64,000 nucleotides of DNA from Flavobacteriaceae bacterium EG-1 (GCF_009649685.1 NZ_WJPK01000003.1:434506-498505); one strand, 5' to 3'; shown: positions 36,628-46,346, counted from the stretch's first letter. A program made the numbers and translations. Notes: generated by a model not told the origin, from the letters alone.

Positions 36628-36813
36628 CCAAGATTTCCAGAAACCCTCTTGATTGCTAAAAGGTACGAGGTAAATCCAAATCGTCGGAAACCAAAGACCG
36701 GGTCTTGATATTTTTAAATCTACTAAAATAATTTTTTTGTATTGCTTAAATCTTTCGAAAAAGTATTCGCTTCTTCAACTATTGAACGTAATCTTAATTG
36801 TTTTAATATATTT

Positions 36814-36821
36814 CAAATTTA
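36814..36821 (-). promoter_or_regulatory. -7 box TAAATTTG for the UbiA gene
   Basis: Exact TAnnTTTG on the minus strand, upstream of the extended UbiA frame. It fits a transcript long enough to include the conserved N-terminus. Confidence 0.5.
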
Positions 36822-36855
36822 CTTTGCTAACTTTACTCTTTCAACATTTTTATAA

Positions 36856-37734
36856 ATGGCACAGTCTTTTGAAAGCTATCAAAAACGCAAACTAATATCA
36901 TCTTATTTTTCAGTGGTATTGAGTATTGCTTTGGTCTTATTCTTGCTAGGAATATTGGGTTTAATGGTTATTAACGCCAAAAAAATGGCCGACCATTTTA
37001 AAGAACAAATCTCTGTTTCAATTTTCTTTAAAGATAGCGCTAAAGAGGTGGAAATAAATCAATTAGAAAAAAGTTTAACTGCAGCAGACTATACAAATTC
37101 TGCTACTTATGTTTCAAAAGAAGAAGCCGCAAAAAAACATGCAGAAGAAATAGGTGAAGATTTCGAAGATTTTTTAGGATATAATCCGCTTAAAAATTCA
37201 ATTGATATCACTTTAAAATCTGAATTTGTTACTCCAGAAGAAATGGAGAAAATTGTTGCAGAACTATCAACTAAAGAATATATCGACAGTATAACTTATG
37301 ATAAACCCCTTGTAGGTCTACTGAGTGATAATATTAAAAAAATAAGTATATGGGTATTAGTAGCCAGTGCAATATTTACTTTTATTGCAGTTCTTTTAAT
37401 AAATAGTTCTATACGACTATCTATTTATTCAAAGCGATTTATCATTAAAACAATGCAAATGGTAGGAGCAACTAAAACATTTATTCGCAGACCATTTATT
37501 TGGACTAACGTAAAATTAGGAATGATTGGAGCTTTGGTTGCTAGTATTGCATTAGTTGGAACTTTGTTTTATGCCGAAAATTCTTTTCCAGAATTAACAA
37601 TTTTAAACGATTATACCATTTTAGGAGTTTTATTTATAGCAATTTTTCTAACAGGAATTCTAATAGCCTTTCTAAGCACTTATTTCGCAGCACAACGCTT
37701 TTTAAACCTAAGAACAGACGAACTATATTATTAA
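36856..37734 (+). CDS. ftsX: Cell-division protein FtsX
   Basis: 292 residues: one N-terminal helix, an extracytoplasmic domain (about 45-160) and three C-terminal helices with the conserved TMQMVGATKTFIRRPFIW segment. With the ATPase FtsE it transmits a conformational signal to peptidoglycan hydrolases at the septum. ftsE is not adjacent, as is normal for Bacteroidota. The ftsX-DUF3098-uppP-truB order is a conserved cell-envelope neighbourhood. Confidence 0.94.
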   Translation: MAQSFESYQKRKLISSYFSVVLSIALVLFLLGILGLMVINAKKMADHFKEQISVSIFFKDSAKEVEINQLEKSLTAADYTNSATYVSKEEAAKKHAEEIGEDFEDFLGYNPLKNSIDITLKSEFVTPEEMEKIVAELSTKEYIDSITYDKPLVGLLSDNIKKISIWVLVASAIFTFIAVLLINSSIRLSIYSKRFIIKTMQMVGATKTFIRRPFIWTNVKLGMIGALVASIALVGTLFYAENSFPELTILNDYTILGVLFIAIFLTGILIAFLSTYFAAQRFLNLRTDELYY

Positions 37735-37740
37735 TACTTT

Positions 37741-37763
37741 AACGCTAAATAGTAATTAGCGTT
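37741..37763 (+). terminator. Possible terminator after ftsX
   Basis: Perfect 8-bp stem AACGCTAA / TTAGCGTT with a 7-base loop, 6 bases after the ftsX stop; the following tract is only weakly T-rich. Confidence 0.45.
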
Positions 37764-37829
37764 CAATTTAAAGTTCTAATAAGAATAAATAAGCAAGAAA
37801 AATCATTTTTAACCGTTGAAGGAAAAGAC

Positions 37830-37837
37830 TAAATTTG
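37830..37837 (+). promoter_or_regulatory. -7 box TAAATTTG
   Basis: Exact TAnnTTTG ending only 4 bases before the ATG at 37842, so a leaderless transcript is expected if it is active. Confidence 0.55.
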
Positions 37838-37841
37838 CAGC

Positions 37842-38105
37842 ATGGGCAAAAAAGAGGGTAACAGCGCAGATCAAGAAGTAAAGAAAGAGTTTATCTTTCA
37901 AAAGAAGAACTATTTATTTATGTTTATAGGCCTTGCATGCATCACTTTAGGCTTTATTTTAATGAGTGGCGGAGGAAGTGATGACCCCAATGTTTTTAAT
38001 CCTGAAATATACAATTTTAGAAGAATACGTCTTGCCCCTACCTTAGTATTAATAGGTTTAGGAATAGAAATTTATGCCATTTTGTTGAATCCACATAAGA
38101 AATAA
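37842..38105 (+). CDS. DUF3098 small membrane protein
   Basis: 87 residues, two membrane helices separated by GGGSDDPNVFNPEIYNFRR, the hallmark of DUF3098. The role is unknown, but the constant position between ftsX and uppP suggests a part in cell division or envelope synthesis. The uppP start follows its stop by 2 bases. Confidence 0.88.
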   Translation: MGKKEGNSADQEVKKEFIFQKKNYLFMFIGLACITLGFILMSGGGSDDPNVFNPEIYNFRRIRLAPTLVLIGLGIEIYAILLNPHKK

Positions 38106-38107
38106 TT

Positions 38108-38902
38108 TTGGATATACTAGACGCAATTATCTTAGGTATAATTCAAGGCTTAACAGAATTTTTACCCGTATCTTCTAGTGGTCATTTAGAATTAGGAAAA
38201 GCTATTTTAGGAGACAATTCTGTACCAGAGGAAAGTCTTTTATTTACTGTAATACTGCACTTTGCTACTGCGCTAAGTACTATTGTTATTTTCAGAAAAG
38301 ATGTTTGGGAAATATTACGAGGGCTTTTAAGTTTTAAATGGAACGAAGAAGCGCAATTCTCTATTAAAATTATTATTTCAATGATTCCTGCTGTGCTGGT
38401 TGGACTATTCTTTGAAGAAGAATTAGAAGCATTTTTTGGAGGTAATATTCGTTTTGTAGGCTTTATGCTTTTAATTACTGCTGTTTTATTATACTTCGCT
38501 GATAAAGCCAAGGATACAGACAAAAAGGTAAGTTATAACAACGCCTTTATTGTGGGTATTTCTCAAGCTATTGCAATGTTACCTGGTATATCAAGAAGTG
38601 GTGCTACCATTTCAACATCAGTATTATTAGGTGTAGATAAAACCAAGGCAGCACGTTTTTCTTTCTTAATGGTTGTTCCCTTAATTTTCGGTAAGATTGC
38701 CAAAGACTTAATGAGTGGTGAACTTACTTTTGAAGGTGATAATAATGTAGCTATGGGTGCTGGTTTTATTGCTGCTTTTGTTGCTGGTCTTGCTGCCTGT
38801 ACTTGGATGATACAATTGGTTAAAAAGAGTAAACTCTCTTATTTTGCAATCTATTGTCTTGTTGTGGGTGCTATTGCAATAGGCTATAGTTTTTGGGGGT
38901 AA
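38108..38902 (+). CDS. uppP: Undecaprenyl-diphosphatase
   Basis: 264 residues, BacA-type membrane phosphatase with about eight helices. Catalytic segments GLTEFLPVSSSGHL and PGISRSGATIS are intact. It recycles undecaprenyl pyrophosphate to the monophosphate carrier for peptidoglycan and other glycans. TTG start at 38108, directly after DUF3098, which implies coupling. High expression gives bacitracin resistance in other bacteria. Confidence 0.96.
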   Translation: MDILDAIILGIIQGLTEFLPVSSSGHLELGKAILGDNSVPEESLLFTVILHFATALSTIVIFRKDVWEILRGLLSFKWNEEAQFSIKIIISMIPAVLVGLFFEEELEAFFGGNIRFVGFMLLITAVLLYFADKAKDTDKKVSYNNAFIVGISQAIAMLPGISRSGATISTSVLLGVDKTKAARFSFLMVVPLIFGKIAKDLMSGELTFEGDNNVAMGAGFIAAFVAGLAACTWMIQLVKKSKLSYFAIYCLVVGAIAIGYSFWG

Positions 38903-38993
38903 TTTCTATTCATTTAAAAAAGTCCGTAAATTTCTAATTCAATTAAAAACGAATTAGTTCAAATTCTTTCATATATAAATCAAAAATTTAGTT

Positions 38994-39698
38994 TTGAATA
39001 CTAAAGAAGAATTTTTAGCAGGCCAATTATTACTAATAGATAAGCCGTTGGGATGGTCATCATTTCAGGCGGTAAATAAATTAAAGTGGTCTATTAGAAA
39101 AAAATACGATTTGAAAAAAATTAAAATCGGTCATGCCGGAACCTTGGATCCGCTTGCCACAGGACTACTTTTAATTTGCACTGGAAAATTCACAAAAAAA
39201 ATAAACGAATTACAAGGTCAAACAAAAGAATATACAGGTACCATTACTTTAGGTAGTACAACACCTTCTTACGACCTAGAAACAGAAGTAGACAAAACCT
39301 TTTCTTTAGAAAACATTACTGAAGAATTAATTTTCAAGGCAGTTGAAAGTTTTATCGGTGAAATAGAACAAACCCCTCCTATATTTTCTGCATTAAAAAA
39401 AGATGGTAAAAGACTCTACGAGTATGCTAGAGAAGGTATAGAAGTTAAAATTAAAAAGCGACAAGTAACTGTTCTCGAATATGAAATTACCGAAATACGA
39501 CTTCCTGAAGTAAAATTCAGAATAGTTTGTAGTAAAGGAACTTATATTCGGTCTTTGGCACATGATTTGGGAGTAGTTTTAAAGTGTGGTGGTCATTTAT
39601 CTGAATTAAGAAGAACCAAAATAGGGGTCTATCACGTAAATAATGCTCAAGATCCAATCGATTTTGAGAATAAATTACTCGGAGAAGATGTCGTATAA
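38994..39698 (+). CDS. truB: tRNA pseudouridine-55 synthase
   Basis: 234 residues. GHAGTLDPLATGLL contains the catalytic Asp52; KKDGKRLYEYAREG and SKGTYIRSLAHDLG are further TruB segments. It makes the T-loop pseudouridine in tRNAs. TTG start at 38994; no in-frame ATG exists before the active site. Fourth member of the conserved ftsX-DUF3098-uppP-truB group. Confidence 0.95.
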   Translation: MNTKEEFLAGQLLLIDKPLGWSSFQAVNKLKWSIRKKYDLKKIKIGHAGTLDPLATGLLLICTGKFTKKINELQGQTKEYTGTITLGSTTPSYDLETEVDKTFSLENITEELIFKAVESFIGEIEQTPPIFSALKKDGKRLYEYAREGIEVKIKKRQVTVLEYEITEIRLPEVKFRIVCSKGTYIRSLAHDLGVVLKCGGHLSELRRTKIGVYHVNNAQDPIDFENKLLGEDVV

Positions 39699-39770
39699 CG
39701 AAAATAGCAGCGATTTTTTCCGTTCATCGAATAATTTAAATAATTTTCTTAAAACGAGGTTATAGCTCTT

Positions 39771-40502
39771 ATGAATCTGAACCGCAAACAATTATCATTA
39801 CTAATAACTGTCTTTTCGATGGGTATAATGATATTGGGGCTTTATAATCTAAGCTTAGGCAAGGCGGACGCAGAAGAAGACGAGTACATCGTAGAAATGA
39901 TGTTGGCTGAAGAAGATATTGAAGAGCTACTAGAAGAAAAGAAAGCTCTTGAAGATTTAGCCAATGCAGATCCTATAAAAAGCCATTTAGCTTATAACGA
40001 AACAGCAAAACCTAGTTATGGCGATCCAGAACCACTAAAAACTTTAGAAGAATTGATGGCCGAAAAAGAGGCCTCAACTGACGATCCATTAGATGGTCCA
40101 AACATAGATTCTGAATATGCGGAGCGCGTAAAAGAATTGGCAAGAAAAAGAGAAGAAAAGAAACAGTTGTTAGGAGAAAAAGAAGCGGAAAAGAAAGAAT
40201 TCACAAATAACTTAGCAAAAAGAAGAACATCTGTATCGTACTCTTTGGTAAATAGAAATAATTATAGATTACCACCACCTATTTACACTTGTATAGAAGG
40301 TGGCAAAGTAGTAGTTAATATAACGGTTGATGCTTTGGGCAATGTTACACATGCCGACTTTAATGCTAAAAGTTCTGGCACATCGAACGGTTGTTTAGTT
40401 GACAATGCCATTACTTATGCGTTGAAGGCAAAATTTAATACCGCTGATAGATCAACTCAAAAAGGAACAATTACCTACATATTTCAAGAAAAATCGCGCT
40501 AG
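39771..40502 (+). CDS. TonB-like membrane-anchored protein
   Basis: 243 residues: an N-terminal membrane anchor (about 9-28), a long acidic and Lys-rich helical stretch (about 35-150) and a C-terminal TonB-like beta-alpha-beta domain (about 170-240, with GGKVVVNITVDALGNV). It resembles the energy-transducer TonB family of Bacteroidota but lacks a Pro-rich spacer, so it may serve gliding, division or another periplasm-spanning job. Its stop codon overlaps the stop of the convergent thioredoxin-family gene in the bases CTAG. Confidence 0.8.
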   Translation: MNLNRKQLSLLITVFSMGIMILGLYNLSLGKADAEEDEYIVEMMLAEEDIEELLEEKKALEDLANADPIKSHLAYNETAKPSYGDPEPLKTLEELMAEKEASTDDPLDGPNIDSEYAERVKELARKREEKKQLLGEKEAEKKEFTNNLAKRRTSVSYSLVNRNNYRLPPPIYTCIEGGKVVVNITVDALGNVTHADFNAKSSGTSNGCLVDNAITYALKAKFNTADRSTQKGTITYIFQEKSR

Positions 40503-41125
40503 TTTTCGATTAATTTCAACAAATCTTTTAATACACTTTGTCCTTTATCTTCATTATACCAAATCTGCAATTCCTCTTTAAATTCTGGCAGTATTTTACC
40601 ATTAACTAATTTATGGTCTTCAACTATTTTCGTTGCGGCTCTTGATCTTGGTCCCCAATCTCCGATCACTTCTTGAGTGCTTTCTTTAATATTAATTAAT
40701 TTAGGAATAGACATTCCTACGTTCGTTAGAAAACGATTTATTAAATCAGTATGCTCATCACGTAAAATAATCTTAAGCGAAATATTCGGATTAAGTTCAG
40801 CTATTTTATTCATCACTGGTAATGCAGGAGAAGCATCGCCACACCAACTCTCAGTTAAAACTAACCAAGTAATTTTACTATTCAATTTATTTATCTTGGT
40901 GATTGCTTCTTCTCCGAATTTTAAAGTTTTATCCCATCGCTTCATACGTCTATTATTTAACTGCGTATAATTTGAGAGCGCTTCCGATTGTACTGGTCCA
41001 GTGGCCTTACCTTCTTCTGCCAAATTCGATACTAAAGCTCTATATTCTTGGTACGACATTGCTTTTTGCAAGCCCTCATGTATAAGTACATCTGTGGTTT
41101 TTCCGTCGATTTGGGTTTCAGCCAT
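40499..41125 (-). CDS. Thioredoxin-family protein
   Basis: 208 residues. The active-site region is ESWCGDASPALPVM: a single Cys, then Gly-Asp-Ala in place of CxxC, so it is a monothiol or non-redox member of the fold. No signal peptide, therefore cytosolic. Related bacterial proteins are annotated thioredoxin family with unknown role. Exact -7 box 16 bases upstream. Confidence 0.85.
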   Translation of the reverse strand: MAETQIDGKTTDVLIHEGLQKAMSYQEYRALVSNLAEEGKATGPVQSEALSNYTQLNNRRMKRWDKTLKFGEEAITKINKLNSKITWLVLTESWCGDASPALPVMNKIAELNPNISLKIILRDEHTDLINRFLTNVGMSIPKLINIKESTQEVIGDWGPRSRAATKIVEDHKLVNGKILPEFKEELQIWYNEDKGQSVLKDLLKLIEN

Positions 41126-41141
41126 TTTATTAAATTCTAAG

Positions 41142-41149
41142 CAAAATTA
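41142..41149 (-). promoter_or_regulatory. -7 box TAATTTTG
   Basis: Exact TAnnTTTG on the minus strand, 16 bases before the thioredoxin-family ATG. Confidence 0.55.
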
Positions 41150-41211
41150 ATTTGCAGTTGGAAATAAAAACATGATTTAAGTCACCTTTGGTCGCAAGTA
41201 AATTTAGAAGC

Positions 41212-42615
41212 TTACAAACTTTTTGGGTTCACCACCAAACTATTGAACAATCTTGCTTTTGTTGTAAAAAATTTATTCTGTAGTGCTATCTGCTTAAGCT
41301 TTGCATCAATTAATTTACTTTCCCTTGAATTTATTAAAAACAATGAGCTCTCTCCAAAGTTGAATTTTCTTTCTTCAGCTGCTAAAAGAGTTTTATAATT
41401 TAAAACAATTTTGTTTATTAAAAGCATCTGAGTTTCATATGAATCTAGTTCATAATAAATACTAACTATCTTGTTTTTGAGTTTTATTTCTGCATTATCT
41501 AAATCAAATTGTGCATCTTGCAATTTAAATTTTGCCAATTTTAGATCACCTCTTTCTCTTCTAAGAAATAAAGGAAGGTTAAGACTAAGTCCTCCTTTAT
41601 AATCGTATGTTTGAAATGTATTGATATATTCTGGAGTATCTGTTAAAAAATTATATTCTAATTTTACCTTCGGAAGTAACTTATTAGCTTTTAATTTTTT
41701 ATTTACTTCTAGACCTTTAATTTTATATCCTATAGATTTCAACTTCGGATGAGTTTCAATGTCAAAACTATCTAATGGCTTACCTAAAATTTCTAAAGTT
41801 GTATCTATTTTTCCATGAATATTTTTATCGGGAATTACATTCGATTGCAATTCCATAGGAATATTATTATTTATCCATAAAAAGTTAGAAAGTTCCAAAG
41901 TACGTTTTACAAACTCCACCTGAACTTGCTCAAGGCTTAAGGCTCTATTCTGAATTGTAATTTTTGCTTCTACTGTATCAATTGCAGCTAAGTCACCACT
42001 TTCTGATCTCCGCTTTATCCCTTTAAAACGAATATCAGCATTGCTTAAAAAGCTTTTAAACATTTCCACCTGACTAAATGCTTGCAACCAATTAAAATAA
42101 GCTAATGAAGCTTCATATAGAATTTGATTAATTAATAAATCTCTATCAGCTTTACTCTGTTCCCTAAAATATTTGGCTTGCTTTAAAGTTGCCATACGGT
42201 CATTTATCCAAAGCCCTTGACCAATAGAAAGTGAAATACCAGCGCTGTACAATCCATTTTCAGGAACAATATCTGAAGGATTTAAATACTCTCCTTCATT
42301 TTGCAAATAGGTTCCTTTAAAATCTACTCCGTACCAAGTTGGTATTTTAAATGTGGCATTTAAACGATCATAATAATTACTATTTTTAAATTCCTTTCGA
42401 TTATAATCTACTTCAATTTTGGGGTCAAATCCTCCTCGTGCTTTCATTAAATTAGCCTGCCCAATATCAATTGTTAATTCTGCTTGTTTCGCTATTGGAT
42501 GATACTTTTTAACATAACCTAAAAACTCGTTAAACTGCAAAACTAGAGTGTCATTACTTTGGCTCTGCAATGAAAATGTCAATAGTAATAATAAAAATGA
42601 TAAATACTTATGCAT
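41212..42615 (-). CDS. TolC-family outer-membrane efflux protein
   Basis: 467 residues with a signal peptide and two long helical-repeat halves typical of TolC: the trimeric outer-membrane duct of tripartite exporters and type I secretion. It begins one base after the HlyD stop, so it is the last gene of the tetR-ABC-hlyD-tolC operon and should work with those products. Cargo unknown. Confidence 0.92.
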   Translation of the reverse strand: MHKYLSFLLLLLTFSLQSQSNDTLVLQFNEFLGYVKKYHPIAKQAELTIDIGQANLMKARGGFDPKIEVDYNRKEFKNSNYYDRLNATFKIPTWYGVDFKGTYLQNEGEYLNPSDIVPENGLYSAGISLSIGQGLWINDRMATLKQAKYFREQSKADRDLLINQILYEASLAYFNWLQAFSQVEMFKSFLSNADIRFKGIKRRSESGDLAAIDTVEAKITIQNRALSLEQVQVEFVKRTLELSNFLWINNNIPMELQSNVIPDKNIHGKIDTTLEILGKPLDSFDIETHPKLKSIGYKIKGLEVNKKLKANKLLPKVKLEYNFLTDTPEYINTFQTYDYKGGLSLNLPLFLRRERGDLKLAKFKLQDAQFDLDNAEIKLKNKIVSIYYELDSYETQMLLINKIVLNYKTLLAAEERKFNFGESSLFLINSRESKLIDAKLKQIALQNKFFTTKARLFNSLVVNPKSL

Positions 42616-42616
42616 C

Positions 42617-43969
42617 TTATTTTTTTATAGTTTCTGATGCTACACTTTTGGGTTGATAGTAATTTGCAGGAAACCCATTTAATTGCCTCCATAGTTCATA
42701 CCAAATTGAGACATCTTCTAAAAGAGCAATTGTATTTGCACCCGAACCAACACGAATATCAGTCGGCCAGGGTTGATCATCTGGATCAGGAGCAAGTAAA
42801 ACCCTATACATTCCGTTCTCGCTTATAAAAGTGTTAATAGCTACAATTTTTCCTCCAAAAGTACCATACGAAGCATTGGGCCATCCACTAAAAAATATAG
42901 CAGGCCATCCGTCGAACTGTATACGAACTTTTTCACCAAGGTGTATTAAAGGAAGGTCTAAGGGTTTTACAAAGGTCTCTACTGCCAACTCAATATTCGC
43001 AGGCATAACACCTACTAGACGATCGCCTTCTTTAAAAGTTTCACCAATACCAGCTTGAATTACTTTATTTATATAACCATTTTGAGGAGCCTTAATGTAA
43101 TACATAGAATTACGTATCTCATAGTTTGCATATTGATTTTCAAGCTTAGTAACCTGTGCTTCAGAATCGAATTGGCTAGATTGTGCTGTAAACATATCAC
43201 TTCTTGCCTTGGAAATCTTATCAGTATATTCCGCTTTAATCCTATTAATTTCTACAGCAGCATTGAGCACCTCATTCTTTGCAGTTAATAACTTATTCTC
43301 TTGCGAAATTAATTTTGCTTGTGTCTCTTGAAGCTTTAATTTCTTTTCTTCCAAATTTGTTAAGGACTTAAGACCTTCGGATTCCAACTGCTTCACTCGA
43401 GTAAATTGTCGCTCGGCGATACTAACATTAGTTTTAGCGGCCTCAAAATCAATACTATCACTCTTAACTTTCAATTTAGATTGAATAAGCTTGTTTTTGG
43501 CTTGTTCAAATTTTAATTGCTCTTCATTTTTCAACGCATTAATTTGATTTTGCAATGCTTCTATCTTGCCCTCATATGATTTAACTGAAGCTGTCTTCGC
43601 ACTAATTTGCATTCCAGTTCGCTCTACTAATTGTGGATCGAAATATTCGTCTTTAATTTCTGATATAAAAAGAATTGTATCACCCTTTTTAACATAATCT
43701 CCCTCTTGAACATACCACTTTTCTATTCTACCTGGTATGGGAGATTGAATTGTTTGAGGCCTCTGATTTGGCCTAAGAGTAGTTAAATAACCTGTTGAAC
43801 GAATATTTTGCGTCCATGGCAGAAACAATACTATAAGTACAAATATGGCTGAACCTAATAAAAATCTATTAAAATGCTTATAATGACGTTCATGAAAAAC
43901 CCGTTCAGTAGATTTATATCCTTTAAGATGGACAATTTTATTTACTGGATTATTTGAAATATTTAACAT
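42617..43969 (-). CDS. HlyD-family periplasmic adaptor
   Basis: 450 residues. One N-terminal membrane helix (FLLGSAIFVLIVLFLPW), the lipoyl half-motifs GRIEKWYVQEGDYVKKGD and PQNGYINKVIQAGIGETFKEGD, and between them a coiled coil of about 150 residues (about 100-280). It bridges an inner-membrane ABC protein to TolC. Its gene is 6 bases after the ABC gene and directly before tolC, so the three form one export system. Confidence 0.93.
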   Translation of the reverse strand: MLNISNNPVNKIVHLKGYKSTERVFHERHYKHFNRFLLGSAIFVLIVLFLPWTQNIRSTGYLTTLRPNQRPQTIQSPIPGRIEKWYVQEGDYVKKGDTILFISEIKDEYFDPQLVERTGMQISAKTASVKSYEGKIEALQNQINALKNEEQLKFEQAKNKLIQSKLKVKSDSIDFEAAKTNVSIAERQFTRVKQLESEGLKSLTNLEEKKLKLQETQAKLISQENKLLTAKNEVLNAAVEINRIKAEYTDKISKARSDMFTAQSSQFDSEAQVTKLENQYANYEIRNSMYYIKAPQNGYINKVIQAGIGETFKEGDRLVGVMPANIELAVETFVKPLDLPLIHLGEKVRIQFDGWPAIFFSGWPNASYGTFGGKIVAINTFISENGMYRVLLAPDPDDQPWPTDIRVGSGANTIALLEDVSIWYELWRQLNGFPANYYQPKSVASETIKK

Positions 43970-43975
43970 AGCATC

Positions 43976-45643
43976 CTATTTTTTAGAAACAATTTTTCCA
44001 TTTTCTAGGCTAATAATTTGTTCACATTTGGTTGCCCATTTCTCATCTTGACTAACTACAACTAAAGACCATGGATTTTGCTCATCAACTAAAAAATTTA
44101 AGACCTGCATAGCTTCTGCTTGTTCAAATAAATAAAGAGGATCTTTAAGTATTAATAATTTTGGTTTTTGCACAATACTTCTTGCTAAAACTATCTTCCT
44201 TGAAACTGTAAACGGTATTTGCTTTCCTTCGGGATAAATAACCGTATTTAAACCATCTGGTTGTTCTTTAATAAATTGTAACAAACCAACACCTTCTATA
44301 GCCCAATACAAATCTTTTTGAGAGATTGAAGTGTCACCAAAAGTTATATTTTCCAATATAGTTCCTTCAAAAGGGCTTTCTTCTGTTAAAGACTGTCCAA
44401 GAAAGGAACGATAATGATTTGGGTTAATACCTTTTAAAGAGATATTATTTACATATATATTTCCCTCTTCTGGCTCAACAAGTCCCGCAATCATTTGCAG
44501 CAAAGTAGATTTACCAGAGCCATTGGACCCAATAATAAGTGTTTTGCTTTTCGGTTCAATTTTTAAAGAAACCTCATCAAGAATTTTTTTACCATTACCT
44601 GGCACACTAATAGATACACCATCAAATTCAATAGCAAATTCACCATCTTCTGATAAAGGCTTTTGTCCATTTTGATTTTCTAAATCTTTATCAACTACTT
44701 GCCCTAGTTTTTCCAAAGAGGTTAATAAATCATAGATAGTTTCTAATCCCCGAATCAATTTCTCAACTGACGATATTACTAATAGAATAATAATCTCGGC
44801 AGCAACAAATTGACCAATATTCATCTCTTGATTTAACACAAGTAAACCCCCTATTAACAACAATCCTGCCGTAACTAGTACTTTAAAACCAATCATTTGA
44901 ATAAATTGAAGTACTAAAACTCTAAAATGACTTTCTCTCGCCTCTAAATATTGACTTACTAACATATCATTTTTATCAACCGCAAGACTAGTTCTACCAG
45001 ATAATTTAAAACTTACTAAAGACCTAGCAACTTCCTGTATCCAATGTGCCACCTTATATTTTTGCTTTGATTCATCTAAACTAGTATCCATTCCTTTTCT
45101 TGCTGTAAACTTAAAAACCACATATATTAACAGTAGTAATAGTAAACCATAAATGATAAAAAATGGATGGTAGAATGATAAGAGTAGTAATCCAAAAATT
45201 ATTTGCAGAATCGCCGCAGGAAAATCTAAAAGAATTTTTGACAAACCTTTTTGAACATTTAATGTGTCAAAAAAACGATTGGCTAATTCTGGCGGATAAT
45301 AGTCTCGAAGTTCATTCATCTTTATTTTTGGAAAGCGATAAGTAAACTCAAAAGAGGCTCTAGTAAAAATCTTTTGTTGCATATTCTCAATAATGCGAAT
45401 TTGCCCTAATTGCAAAACCCCTCCAAAAGCAACGCCACCAGTAACTAAAACCACTAAAACAACCCAAGAAGTGCTTATTTCTGCTCCTTGAATTAAGTTA
45501 ATGATTGCTTGAATACCTAATGGTAGTGATAAATTTACGAGCCCAGCAAATATTGCATAATAAAAGGTTTGCATTACATCTCGTTTATCCAGTTTTAAAA
45601 GACCCATAAGTCGCTGCCAAGCAGACATGGTGTTTTTAGCCAT
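43976..45643 (-). CDS. ABC exporter with degenerate ATPase motifs
   Basis: 555 residues, a membrane domain (about 20-320) followed by an ABC domain. Walker A (GSNGSGKS, near residue 370) and the Q-loop (LGQSLTEESPFEG) are intact. The rest is not: the LSGGQ signature position reads IPFTVSRK, the catalytic Glu after Walker B is Pro (LLILKDPL, near 500) and the switch His is Gln (VVVSQDEK, near 530). A homodimer would have no consensus catalytic site. It may bind ATP without turnover, use a partner NBD, or run on an unusual mechanism. It lacks an N-terminal peptidase domain. It follows tetR by 3 bases and precedes hlyD and tolC. Confidence 0.88.
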   Translation of the reverse strand: MAKNTMSAWQRLMGLLKLDKRDVMQTFYYAIFAGLVNLSLPLGIQAIINLIQGAEISTSWVVLVVLVTGGVAFGGVLQLGQIRIIENMQQKIFTRASFEFTYRFPKIKMNELRDYYPPELANRFFDTLNVQKGLSKILLDFPAAILQIIFGLLLLSFYHPFFIIYGLLLLLLIYVVFKFTARKGMDTSLDESKQKYKVAHWIQEVARSLVSFKLSGRTSLAVDKNDMLVSQYLEARESHFRVLVLQFIQMIGFKVLVTAGLLLIGGLLVLNQEMNIGQFVAAEIIILLVISSVEKLIRGLETIYDLLTSLEKLGQVVDKDLENQNGQKPLSEDGEFAIEFDGVSISVPGNGKKILDEVSLKIEPKSKTLIIGSNGSGKSTLLQMIAGLVEPEEGNIYVNNISLKGINPNHYRSFLGQSLTEESPFEGTILENITFGDTSISQKDLYWAIEGVGLLQFIKEQPDGLNTVIYPEGKQIPFTVSRKIVLARSIVQKPKLLILKDPLYLFEQAEAMQVLNFLVDEQNPWSLVVVSQDEKWATKCEQIISLENGKIVSKK

Positions 45644-45646
45644 TAT

Positions 45647-46321
45647 TTATGATTTTAAAGTACTGAATACAAGATTTGAAAAATATTGAGTTGGGTCACC
45701 ATTATTCCGGCAATCAGTTAACGAACTAAAATGGTCTTTAAGAAAATGTTGATGTAAAGATCCCTCGAGAATTGTGCTAGCCAAGCTCAAAGAATATTTA
45801 TAGTTTGGGTTAACTTCTTTTATGAAGTTACTTATCCGGTTTACCAAACGCTTATAAATAACAAAATAGCCCTCTTTATTTTCTATGTCTACAACCTTGG
45901 TTAAGTAAGATTTAGAATATTCGTTAATAACTATTTTGTTTAAAATCTCTTCGTTAATATGTGAGAAGGTAGAATCTTCAACAATCTCTTTGGTAACTAT
46001 CTCGATAGCTTTGCTTAATTTTTCCATGGCAGTTGGTAAGCTGTTCGTTGCAATAACCAATTTATATTCCAGCCAGCCCCAATACCAAGAGGTTAAATAA
46101 AGTAAAAGTTTATGCTTATTCTCAAAGTAACGGTACACCGAACTCTCATTTGACCCAATTTTTTGACCCAATTTTTTGAAAGTAAAGCTTTCAAAGCCCA
46201 TATCCTCAATCATTATAATACTCTCCTTAATAATTCTTTTACCTAAATCTGATGACTCCGGATCCTTTACATAGATTTTATCATTGATTCCGATTTTTAA
46301 CGATTGTAATAAGTGCTCCAT
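45647..46321 (-). CDS. TetR-family regulator of the export operon
   Basis: 224 residues from the ATG at 46321; a TTG seven codons upstream is too close to the promoter. N-terminal HTH (FTFKKLGQKIGSNESSVYRYFENKHKLL) followed by an all-helical ligand domain. It is first in the tetR-ABC-hlyD-tolC unit, and two inverted repeats just upstream (46354-46368 and 46380-46408) are natural operators. Ligand unknown, most likely a compound exported by the pump or a lipid. Confidence 0.88.
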   Translation of the reverse strand: MEHLLQSLKIGINDKIYVKDPESSDLGKRIIKESIIMIEDMGFESFTFKKLGQKIGSNESSVYRYFENKHKLLLYLTSWYWGWLEYKLVIATNSLPTAMEKLSKAIEIVTKEIVEDSTFSHINEEILNKIVINEYSKSYLTKVVDIENKEGYFVIYKRLVNRISNFIKEVNPNYKYSLSLASTILEGSLHQHFLKDHFSSLTDCRNNGDPTQYFSNLVFSTLKS

Positions 46322-46346
46322 AGCCAAAGTTATTTCTAACAAAATT

